Assembly: GCA_017403205.1 (NCBI GenBank)
Contig: JAFQOM010000033.1
Span: 1 to 5,513 of the forward strand
Reading direction: 5' to 3'
Length of the DNA stretch: 5,513 bases
Source: Clostridia bacterium
GTDB lineage: Bacteria; Bacillota_A; Clostridia; Christensenellales; UBA1242
The notes beneath the pieces were generated by a model. That model did no database searches. It worked only from the letters and a program-made list of their open reading frames with translations, and was not told the DNA's origin. Shown here piece after piece: positions 1-5,343 of this stretch. Within the stretch, counting starts at the first letter, position 1. Every line of letters begins with the position of its first letter. The position numbers and the translations under genes are program-made.

Positions 1-629
1 AGGCTGCAGAGAAAATATTAATTGGTAGAAACATGTTTAAATTTGCAAATTTTAATGAATTTGAAATGTCTATGATTCAAAATGAGTATTATGGTATTTT
101 TGATAAAATTAAAAGCACTTATACTAGCGACGAAAACACACCATGGCGTTGGATATATAGAAAATATGGCAATTCTAAGATTTTTGCGACAGCCGAGGGG
201 AATGTTTTAGATGGTATAAAAATTTCAGATTTTGCTAAAAACGAACATTTAGAATGGAATAACGGAGACTCTTCTTTTAGTTCTAGAGAATATGAAACTG
301 ATGATTTTGTCTTTGATCAATTTGATAACTTTTTATCCGGATTTATAGCGTCAGAGATTACTAGTAATCATATTAAAGATATTATTGTAACAGATAATGG
401 TTATGAATTTAACGCTTATGTAAACTCTCCAGCTATGGCTACTGGCGCAGATGTTGAGTCTAGATTAAATATTTCTTTTGATGGTTTTATAACAAAATGG
501 ATTTGTAAGGCTGTAATAAACAATTCAAATGAATATGAGTCAATTTATGTAGAGTTTAACTTTAAATATAATAATATTGATTTTAGTGGTATTGATGCAA
601 AAATCTCTGAATTAAATGCCGCAAATTAA
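1..629 (+). CDS. Unrecognised protein, C-terminal part (5' end outside window)
   Basis: I do not recognise this protein. The reading frame (first full codon at base 3) is open to the left edge, and the ten codons before the first in-frame ATG at 33 read AAEKILIGRN. No Shine-Dalgarno sequence precedes that ATG, so the real start probably lies outside the window and at least 208 residues are visible. The visible part is rich in aromatic and acidic residues and Asn, has no membrane helix, and no cysteine pair or catalytic motif that I can name. Its last third alternates beta-strand-like stretches (NISFDGFITKWICKAVIN, then YVEFNFKYNNIDFSGID). That loosely recalls the C-terminal strands of LolA/LppX-like secreted lipoproteins, but this is a weak resemblance and no signal peptide or lipobox can be checked here. 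It ends in TAA and is followed after 25 bases by a strong terminator, so it is the last gene of its transcript. If ATG 33 were the true start, the protein would have 198 residues. Confidence 0.75.
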   Translation, partial: AAEKILIGRNMFKFANFNEFEMSMIQNEYYGIFDKIKSTYTSDENTPWRWIYRKYGNSKIFATAEGNVLDGIKISDFAKNEHLEWNNGDSSFSSREYETDDFVFDQFDNFLSGFIASEITSNHIKDIIVTDNGYEFNAYVNSPAMATGADVESRLNISFDGFITKWICKAVINNSNEYESIYVEFNFKYNNIDFSGIDAKISELNAAN

Positions 630-654
630 TAACAAATTAAACAAGATTACATTA

Positions 655-692
655 AAAAAAGAGTATAGGTTTTATTTTCTATACTCTTTTTT
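655..692. terminator. Bidirectional intrinsic terminator
   Basis: The arm GAGTATAG (661-668) pairs perfectly with CTATACTC (679-686) around a 10-base loop. Six A's before it (655-660) and six T's after it (687-692) extend the stem and supply the U-tract on either strand. It lies between two convergent genes, 25 bases after the stop of the left-hand gene and about 78 bases after the stop of rpmE on the minus strand, so it can end both transcripts. Confidence 0.88.
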
Positions 693-769
693 CTAGTTTC
701 AAAAACTTGAAATCTTATTCTTATATTTTTATTATGCAAAAATTTGTTGTAAAATTTATGCGGTTGATC

Positions 770-973
770 TTACAAATTGTGTTTCTTTTGAAATTTTTCA
801 ACTTTACCGCTAGCGTCAACAATTTTTTGTTTGCCAGTAAAGAATGGATGACACTTGTTGCAAATATCAATTTTAATTGTTTCACCAGGTTTTGTTGTTT
901 TTGTTTTAAATTTTTCGCCGCAAGCACAAACAACATCTACTTCATGATAATTTGGTTGAATATCTTTGTTCAT
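770..973 (-). CDS. rpmE: 50S ribosomal protein bL31, zinc-binding type
   Basis: Protein bL31 of the large ribosomal subunit, 67 residues, the usual length for the family. It opens [12 protein letters not shown], close to the canonical bL31 start. It carries all four zinc ligands: C16 and C18 in CACGEKF, and C38 and C41 in [13 protein letters not shown]. It is therefore the zinc-containing (C+) paralogue, not the Cys-lacking form made under zinc starvation. The end ([10 protein letters not shown]) is also typical. The frame has an earlier ATG at 1006, which would add 11 residues ([11 protein letters not shown]). The ATG at 973 is preferred because an AGGAGG site sits 7 bases before it and the family homology begins there. 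The gene is monocistronic, with its own consensus promoter at 1048-1076. It is divergent from the membrane-protein operon starting at 1191 and convergent with the gene ending at 629. Confidence 0.97.
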   Translation of the reverse strand: MNKDIQPNYHEVDVVCACGEKFKTKTTKPGETIKIDICNKCHPFFTGKQKIVDASGKVEKFQKKHNL

Positions 974-980
974 TTTTATT

Positions 981-986
981 CCTCCT
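981..986 (-). promoter_or_regulatory. Ribosome binding site that fixes the rpmE start
   Basis: On the minus strand this reads AGGAGG, a perfect Shine-Dalgarno core, 7 bases upstream of the ATG at 973. It lies inside the longer open frame that begins at 1006, so it argues that translation starts at 973 and that the extra 11 codons are leader. Confidence 0.9.
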
Positions 987-1030
987 GCATAAATTTCACT
1001 TCCCAAATTAAATAAATTTAAAAAGTATTT

Positions 1031-1053
1031 TATATTGCTACCACAGCAGTATA
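1031..1053. promoter_or_regulatory. Imperfect 23-bp dyad over the rpmE -10 and start point
   Basis: On the plus strand, TATATTGCT (1031-1039) and AGCAGTATA (1045-1053) form an inverted repeat with 8 of 9 positions paired, around a 5-base centre. It covers the rpmE -10 hexamer and the predicted start point, where a repressor site would block polymerase. Only part of it would be transcribed, so an RNA hairpin is less likely than a DNA operator. I do not recognise the half-site as that of a known regulator, and a short AT-rich dyad can arise by chance. Confidence 0.35.
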
Positions 1054-1076
1054 AAACAAAACTAGACTCGTGTCAA
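1048..1076 (-). promoter_or_regulatory. Sigma-A promoter of rpmE
   Basis: On the minus strand, a perfect -35 TTGACA (1071-1076) and a near-perfect -10 TATACT (1048-1053) are separated by exactly 17 bases. Transcription should start near 1041, giving a leader of roughly 68 bases before the rpmE ATG. This is the strongest promoter match in the window and fits a ribosomal protein gene. Confidence 0.88.
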
Positions 1077-1123
1077 TAGTTTTAAAAGATTTATAATTTG
1101 TTTGTTAAAAAAAACATTTTTAT

Positions 1124-1153
1124 TTGACTTTAGTTAGTACATAATTATATAAT
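1124..1153 (+). promoter_or_regulatory. Promoter of the SHOCT/MBG membrane-protein operon
   Basis: TTGACT (1124-1129, 5 of 6 to consensus) is followed after 18 bases by a perfect TATAAT (1148-1153). Transcription should begin near 1160, leaving a leader of about 30 bases with an AAAGGGG ribosome site at 1178-1184. It is divergent from the rpmE promoter. The two -35 boxes are about 47 bases apart, separated by A/T tracts that could act as UP-like elements. I see no riboswitch or other RNA structure in the 974-1190 gap. Confidence 0.7.
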
Positions 1154-1190
1154 TGATTGTAAAATTATTTTCTCTAAAAAGGGGTTTTAA

Positions 1191-2147
1191 ATGAAAAAAA
1201 CAGCAATGAAAATATCAGGCATTATAACAATGATATTTTACTTTTTATTACTAGTGGTTTCAGGTTTTTGCTTGTGCACAATTCTTAATGTTGAAGTTTG
1301 TGTTAAATTGTGTGAAGAAAATGAAATTATTTCGGGCATATTTTTTATGTTTGAATATACATTTATAAGTGCGCCAATGTATGTGCTTGGTTATGGGGGA
1401 GAGACTCTTTATGATTGGGTAACAATATTGATCGGCTCTGTAATTGTAGCTGTTTGTTTACTTATGTTTTTTTGGGGTATCAAAGAAACAAAATTGTCAA
1501 ATAGAGATGATTTTAGATTTGCTAGATGCTTTAAAACATGTGCTCTTATGAATTTTATAAAATTTTTAATCTTTGCTTATTTTACAGGAATTCTTGTTTA
1601 CACTCTTGTAGACGAAAACCTTAAAATTATGATAGGAATTTTAGAAATTATTTTTAACTTTAAATACTTATTTTTAATTGTATTTGCCTCCTTATCGGCT
1701 ATTTCACTTGTTATTTTCTTATTACCAGTAATTAATATTTTGGTTGTGCGTAGCCATGTTAGAAAATCAGCAGCATACAATCAACTTCATGCTCAACACA
1801 CAAACAGTATTAATGGTGAAATAGCACAAGAAATACAACCTGAATACGCTCAACAACAATATCAACAACCAGCTCAACCTACAATGCAAGCTAACATGCC
1901 ACCAATGCCAGGCTATACCCCACAAACAAATCCTCAAGCGGTTAATCAACCAGTTCAACAACCCGTATCAGAAACACAAACTCCGGATGGAACTGTTGTT
2001 GCTGGTCAAAATGGTGTGCCAGAAAATATTACACAAAAAGGCCTTGAAGATTTGCAAAGATTGGAGCGTTTAAAATCTATGGGCGCAATAACACCAGAAA
2101 ATTATGAAGCAATGAAACAAAAAATTTGCAGCACAAATATTAACTAA
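1191..2147 (+). CDS. Four-helix membrane protein with Q/P-rich linker and C-terminal SHOCT motif
   Basis: A membrane protein of 318 residues and unknown function. Hydrophobic segments lie at about residues 9-32, 75-97, 118-140 and 158-186. A weaker one at 47-60 may be re-entrant or an amphipathic loop. Basic residues after the fourth helix (RSHVRKS) place the C-terminus inside. Residues 200-280 form a Gln/Pro-rich, presumably disordered linker (QQQYQQPAQP, PQAVNQPVQQP). Residues 284-312 match the SHOCT pattern: LEDLQRLERLKSMGAIT, then PENYEAMKQKI, two short helices with the typical G-x-I-T turn. SHOCT (short C-terminal domain) is thought to mediate oligomerisation or interaction. AAGGGG lies 6 bases before the ATG, and the gene ends in tandem TAA TAA. 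A 74-base gap with no terminator and no convincing promoter separates it from the next gene, so the two are probably co-transcribed. It is not a known enzyme, and a scaffold or sensor role is inference only. Confidence 0.85.
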   Translation: MKKTAMKISGIITMIFYFLLLVVSGFCLCTILNVEVCVKLCEENEIISGIFFMFEYTFISAPMYVLGYGGETLYDWVTILIGSVIVAVCLLMFFWGIKETKLSNRDDFRFARCFKTCALMNFIKFLIFAYFTGILVYTLVDENLKIMIGILEIIFNFKYLFLIVFASLSAISLVIFLLPVINILVVRSHVRKSAAYNQLHAQHTNSINGEIAQEIQPEYAQQQYQQPAQPTMQANMPPMPGYTPQTNPQAVNQPVQQPVSETQTPDGTVVAGQNGVPENITQKGLEDLQRLERLKSMGAITPENYEAMKQKICSTNIN

Positions 2148-2221
2148 TAAATTGTCACTCTTTTTAATTTAAGATCAAATTTGTGCAGAATTGATAGTAT
2201 TAAACACAGAAGGAGAAGTAT

Positions 2222-4711
2222 ATGAGAAAAAAATCTTTTCATATTTGGCGACTATTGTTTGCATGTTTTATTTTAGCCACCATTGGTTTTTTCTGTGTTC
2301 AAGGTAACTTTTTAATAAATATTTGCTCTAAAATATTTGTTAGGGCAGATGTATTGTCAGAGTATAGTAACTCACAAGCTTTAGCAGAAACTCAACAACT
2401 TTCTATTTTAAGTGTAACAGCAAAGGATAGAGAATTTAACGGAGAGTTGGCTGTAGAAACAATTGTAGAGGTTAGTGGGGTTGATCAGGGTGATGATGCC
2501 ACAGTAATTTGTAAGGCAGAAGTTTTATCACCAGAGGCTGGCAATAATAAATATGTAGCAATATCAAACTTTGACATTGTGGGCGCTGATAAAGACAAAT
2601 ATTTTTTGCCAACAGAAGCTGAAATTAATATTGGAAATGTGTTTGTAAACATTTTGCCTAAAAAGGCAGATCTTGTATGGGTTACACAAACAGATCCTGT
2701 TCAATATACTTATAACGGAAGAAACCAAATATCAACAGTTTCTGCATATTATAAAGATATTAACAACAAAAAAAATGCTGTTGAAATTTCAGTAAGAGGT
2801 TATTCTTTATCTGGCGAAACTAATTTTGTTGGAGAGTTTGAAAAAGCAGGAAATTATATTGCAACCGCAATTCCATCTAATCAAGATAGCAATTATATTT
2901 TAATAGATGATGATGGCGATCAAAAACTAAACCTTAAAATGAACAGGGCAAAATCGTCTATTAAAATTTTGAGTGATATTAGCTTTGTTTATAACGGTTT
3001 AATGCAAGACGCATCTATATGTGCTGTTATTGATAACAACGAGCAAACTTTAGTTTTTAAAAACAATACTTTTACAACCGTTGGTGAAGGTTTGGCTATT
3101 AATCAAAGTGGTGGAGTATCTGTTATGGCGCCACAATCAGATAATTATTTAGAAGTAGCTGAAAGTTTTTTTGAAATAAAAGTTTCAAAGGCAGTGCCAA
3201 CAATTGATGTTTCAAATGTAAAAACAAATTATGAGTATAACGGCGAAAGACAATATGTTGATGGCGCAACAATAGATAATGATGTTCAATCTTTAACATA
3301 CAAAAACAATTCGTTTGTAAGTGTTAGTGAAGGTTTGGCAATAAACAGAAGAGGTGGTGTTTATGTTTATGCAGAAGAAACAGAAAACTATGCTTATGCT
3401 GAAAAATACATAAACATTAATGTGGAAAAAAAAGCCTTAGATATTACAAAAACTTCTTTTAGATGGACAGATTTATCCTTTTTATATAACGGAAAACAAA
3501 GAAAAGTTGAAATTATAGATTATTCCAATTTACTATATAAAATTGATTATGAAAACAACGAAAAAACAGATGCTGGTTCATATGTGGCAAAAGCAATTTT
3601 TACCTTAAGGGATCCAGATAATTATTCTTTGCCTGTTAATACTCTTATTAAAGAGTGGAGTATATCAAAGCTTGAAGTTAGAAAACCTGTTGTAAAAACC
3701 TATACATCTACATATATTGGAAGTGAGCAAGTATTGCCTGTAGATAATAATATAGATTATTATGTAATAAACAACACTCAAACAAATGCAGGCACATATA
3801 AATTGAGCTATGTTTTAAATGATAAAAGCAATACTATATGGGCAGATGACAAAACAACAAACGATGTTAATTTTGTATGGATAATAAACAAGGCACAAGT
3901 TGCTACGCCAACATATAAATCTGCATTGGTTTATAATGGAAAAAAACAAAATCTTTCTTTTCAAGAAAATGATATATATTCAATTTTACAAAATTCACAA
4001 GTAGAAACAGGAAATTATAAAACATTTTTGGTTTTAAAAGATAGCAAAAACTATGAGTGGAAGGATAATCCAAATAGTGCTTATTTAGTTTTAAATTGGT
4101 CTATTGTAGAAAATGAAAATTATAATCAAAACACACCTACAATTGCAATTGCATTTATGGTTTCTTTGGTTATTTTATCACTTTTGTATGCAACACTTCA
4201 CTTTACAAGTGTTAGACGCAGAAGAAAAAAAATAACGCCAGCAAATACAACTTATACTGAACAAGCTTTAAAAAATGAGGTTGTAAAAGATGAAATAGAT
4301 TTGCTTGCTGTTGGTCATAAAATAGAAGAAGAGCAATCTTCTCAACAAAATGAAGAAACAAATCAAACAGACGTTGAGACAGAACAGGAACAATTTGATA
4401 CAGAAGAAAACATAGAAGAATCACAAGCTGATTTAGAAGTTGAAAAAGATGTGAAAATTGAAGAGATTGTTGAAAACGATGTTTTAGACAATCAAGAACA
4501 AACACAACAAGCTGTAAATTTAAACAAATCAAACGAAACGGTAGAGAAATCAAGAAAGAAAAGGATGCTTTCTAGAAAAAAAGCAGACAAAAAGAGAAAG
4601 AGAAGGGTTGTTGAAGAAGTGCCAAGAAAACGTGGCAGGCCTAAAAAGACAGAACAGCAAAAGTCTGTAAAAAAGAGAGTAACTAAAAAATATATAAAAA
4701 AAGATCTTTAA
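2222..4711 (+). CDS. Single-pass surface protein with YDG/MBG modules and a charged, AT-hook-like cytoplasmic tail
   Basis: An 829-residue surface protein. The basic start MRKK and a hydrophobic stretch at about 9-40 look like a signal peptide, with possible cleavage after VRA (40-42). Residues 61-150 resemble a YDG module (REFNGE, VDQGDD, FDIVGADKDKYFLP). MBG-like modules follow at roughly 148-244, 244-324, 324-405, 405-487, 487-560 and 559-630. They are marked by YTYNG, FVYNG, YEYNG, FLYNG, TYIGS and LVYNG, and by AGSY/AGTY/TGNY turns and a W-x-I-x-K end. A membrane helix at 638-660 precedes RRRRKK, so residues 665-829 lie inside. Residues 681-770 hold 28 acidic residues, and 771-829 hold 28 Lys/Arg, including KRGRPKK. 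YDG/MBG modules are typical of extracellular adhesive or stalk proteins. There is no LPXTG or cell-wall-binding repeat, so the anchor is the membrane helix. AAGGAG lies 6 bases before the ATG. It is probably the second gene of an operon and is followed by a strong terminator. The ligand and the role of the tail are unknown. Confidence 0.88.
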   Translation: MRKKSFHIWRLLFACFILATIGFFCVQGNFLINICSKIFVRADVLSEYSNSQALAETQQLSILSVTAKDREFNGELAVETIVEVSGVDQGDDATVICKAEVLSPEAGNNKYVAISNFDIVGADKDKYFLPTEAEINIGNVFVNILPKKADLVWVTQTDPVQYTYNGRNQISTVSAYYKDINNKKNAVEISVRGYSLSGETNFVGEFEKAGNYIATAIPSNQDSNYILIDDDGDQKLNLKMNRAKSSIKILSDISFVYNGLMQDASICAVIDNNEQTLVFKNNTFTTVGEGLAINQSGGVSVMAPQSDNYLEVAESFFEIKVSKAVPTIDVSNVKTNYEYNGERQYVDGATIDNDVQSLTYKNNSFVSVSEGLAINRRGGVYVYAEETENYAYAEKYININVEKKALDITKTSFRWTDLSFLYNGKQRKVEIIDYSNLLYKIDYENNEKTDAGSYVAKAIFTLRDPDNYSLPVNTLIKEWSISKLEVRKPVVKTYTSTYIGSEQVLPVDNNIDYYVINNTQTNAGTYKLSYVLNDKSNTIWADDKTTNDVNFVWIINKAQVATPTYKSALVYNGKKQNLSFQENDIYSILQNSQVETGNYKTFLVLKDSKNYEWKDNPNSAYLVLNWSIVENENYNQNTPTIAIAFMVSLVILSLLYATLHFTSVRRRRKKITPANTTYTEQALKNEVVKDEIDLLAVGHKIEEEQSSQQNEETNQTDVETEQEQFDTEENIEESQADLEVEKDVKIEEIVENDVLDNQEQTQQAVNLNKSNETVEKSRKKRMLSRKKADKKRKRRVVEEVPRKRGRPKKTEQQKSVKKRVTKKYIKKDL
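2957..3427 (+). repeat. Tandem pair of closely related MBG-like modules
   Basis: Residues 246-322 and 328-402 of the surface protein are two copies of one module with a spacing of about 81 residues (243 bases). Shared landmarks are FVYNG/YEYNG, KNNTF/KNNSF, EGLAINQSGGV/EGLAINRRGGV and DNY/ENY. The DNA still shares short exact stretches, such as the 13 bases GTGAAGGTTTGGC, but has diverged at many codon positions. This is an internal duplication that is not recent. The other modules of the protein are much less alike. Confidence 0.75.
4625..4648 (+). other. AT-hook-like motif in the cytoplasmic tail of the surface protein
   Basis: These bases encode residues 802-809, R-K-R-G-R-P-K-K, preceded by Pro801. 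The core GRP flanked by Lys/Arg is the AT-hook consensus, a peptide that binds the minor groove of AT-rich DNA. It lies on the predicted cytoplasmic side of a membrane protein, inside a 59-residue tail with 28 Lys/Arg. The pattern is seen directly. DNA binding is inference, because similar strings can arise in any Lys/Arg-rich tail. Confidence 0.55.
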
Positions 4712-4715
4712 AGAT

Positions 4716-4749
4716 AAAAAATATTAGGTAATTTTACCTAATATTTTTT
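4716..4749. terminator. Bidirectional intrinsic terminator with perfect 15-bp stem
   Basis: The left arm 4716-4730 (A6 then TATTAGGTA) and the right arm 4735-4749 (TACCTAATA then T6) are exact reverse complements around the loop ATTT. It starts 4 bases after the stop of the surface-protein gene and about 35 bases beyond the stop of the minus-strand PEBP gene. Its A and T tracts let it end both convergent transcripts. Confidence 0.9.
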
Positions 4750-4784
4750 ATTTAAAACTATATCAATTTTTATAAAAACAAAAA

Positions 4785-5249
4785 TTAATTATCATAAACT
4801 GCAAAAATTTCTATTTGATCTAAAATTTTGTTTGTCATTGCTTTTTCTAGTTGTTGCAAAGAAAAGTCGCCCCTTAAATCTAGCTTTTCACTCAAGGCAT
4901 AAATTTTAAGCCTATAATTATGTGGTGCATCTGGTGGGCAGGGACCGCCATAGCAATTATCATTCCAACTATTTTTGCCTTGAATAAAGTCGTAGGTATT
5001 TAAACTATCATTTTCGTTTAATTTGTTTCTTGTTAAATTTGCAACAAGCCAATGAATCCAAACCTTTCCACAAACTTTTACAGAGTCAGGATCGTCAAAA
5101 ATAATGGCAAAACTTTTTGTGTTTTGTGGATAATTTAATATTTCTATTGGAAAGGATAAGGTTGGCATTCCAAATTTTTGGTTACGACCCCTTTTGCCAT
5201 ATTTATCTAATAATCTACCATCTTGAATGGCATTTGTTTTAATTATCAT
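4785..5249 (-). CDS. PEBP/YbhB-family (Raf kinase inhibitor-like) protein
   Basis: A phosphatidylethanolamine-binding-protein family member of 154 residues, about the size of E. coli YbhB, with no signal peptide and so cytoplasmic. The family signature is intact. It includes FGMPTLSFPIEI (26-37), TKSFAIIFDDPDS (44-56) with the Asp-Pro-Asp of the anion pocket, and WIHWLVANL (64-72) with the pocket histidine H66. It continues with YGGPCPP (100-106), then H110 and Y112 in PHNYRLKIYAL, and closes with a helix LEKAMTNKIL (134-143). The family binds phosphorylated or anionic ligands. The physiological role of bacterial members is poorly defined. The start at 5249 is supported by alignment of MIIKTNAIQDGRLLDKYG with the family N-terminus. 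An AAAAGAGG site (5261-5268) lies 11 bases upstream, rather far. The gene is convergent with the surface-protein gene and divergent from the HAD gene, and is probably monocistronic. Confidence 0.93.
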   Translation of the reverse strand: MIIKTNAIQDGRLLDKYGKRGRNQKFGMPTLSFPIEILNYPQNTKSFAIIFDDPDSVKVCGKVWIHWLVANLTRNKLNENDSLNTYDFIQGKNSWNDNCYGGPCPPDAPHNYRLKIYALSEKLDLRGDFSLQQLEKAMTNKILDQIEIFAVYDN

Positions 5250-5272
5250 AGTTTTTTAGGCCTCTTTTTGAA

Positions 5273-5301
5273 ATTTTATCACGAATTTATTTTAATAACA
5301 A
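5273..5301 (-). promoter_or_regulatory. Candidate extended -10 promoter of the PEBP gene
   Basis: On the minus strand, TTGTTA (5296-5301, 4 of 6) lies 17 bases before TAAAAT (5273-5278, 5 of 6). A TG dinucleotide sits one base before the -10, as in extended -10 promoters. The predicted start near 5266 would leave only about 17 bases of leader and fall inside the AAAAGAGG ribosome site, so the true start point may differ by a few bases. Confidence 0.5.
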
Positions 5302-5310
5302 CAAAAAACT

Positions 5311-5339
5311 TTGCTTAAAATTAAAGTTTAAAGTATAAT
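5311..5339 (+). promoter_or_regulatory. Promoter of the HAD gene, probably giving a leaderless mRNA
   Basis: TTGCTT (5311-5316, only TTG conserved) is followed after 17 bases by a perfect TATAAT (5334-5339). Seven bases separate the -10 from the second of two adjacent ATG codons (5344 and 5347), so transcription should begin at or next to the start codon. No Shine-Dalgarno sequence is present between the -10 and the ATG. Confidence 0.55.
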
Positions 5340-5343
5340 TTAA

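Noticed and set aside
697..712. Small hairpin TTTCAA/TTGAAA downstream of rpmE
   Set aside because: The six-pair A/T-rich stem has no U-tract on the rpmE strand, and the strong terminator at 655-692 is close by.
974..1006. Longer rpmE starting at the ATG at 1006
   Set aside because: The added 11 residues do not fit the bL31 N-terminus and would place the perfect AGGAGG site inside the coding region.
707..1015. Plus-strand frame of 102 codons over the rpmE region
   Set aside because: It is the antisense shadow of rpmE, has no ribosome site, and its Phe/Cys-rich composition is what a reversed Lys-rich ribosomal protein gives.
1143..1154. 12-base palindrome AATTATATAATT
   Set aside because: It is pure A/T and overlaps the -10 box, so it is expected by chance in this composition.
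1767..1961. Minus-strand frame opposite the Q/P-rich linker
   Set aside because: Its Trp/Leu-rich translation is the reverse of CAA and CCA codons, and it has no ribosome site or family resemblance.
2152..2180. Possible internal promoter TTGTCA-17-TCAAAT before the surface-protein gene
   Set aside because: The -10 match is only 4 of 6 and lacks the key second-position A, so read-through from the 1124-1153 promoter is the simpler explanation.
4212..4553. Minus-strand frame of 113 codons opposite the acidic tail
   Set aside because: Leu/Phe-rich translation is the expected shadow of Glu/Gln/Lys codons on the other strand, and no start signals accompany it.
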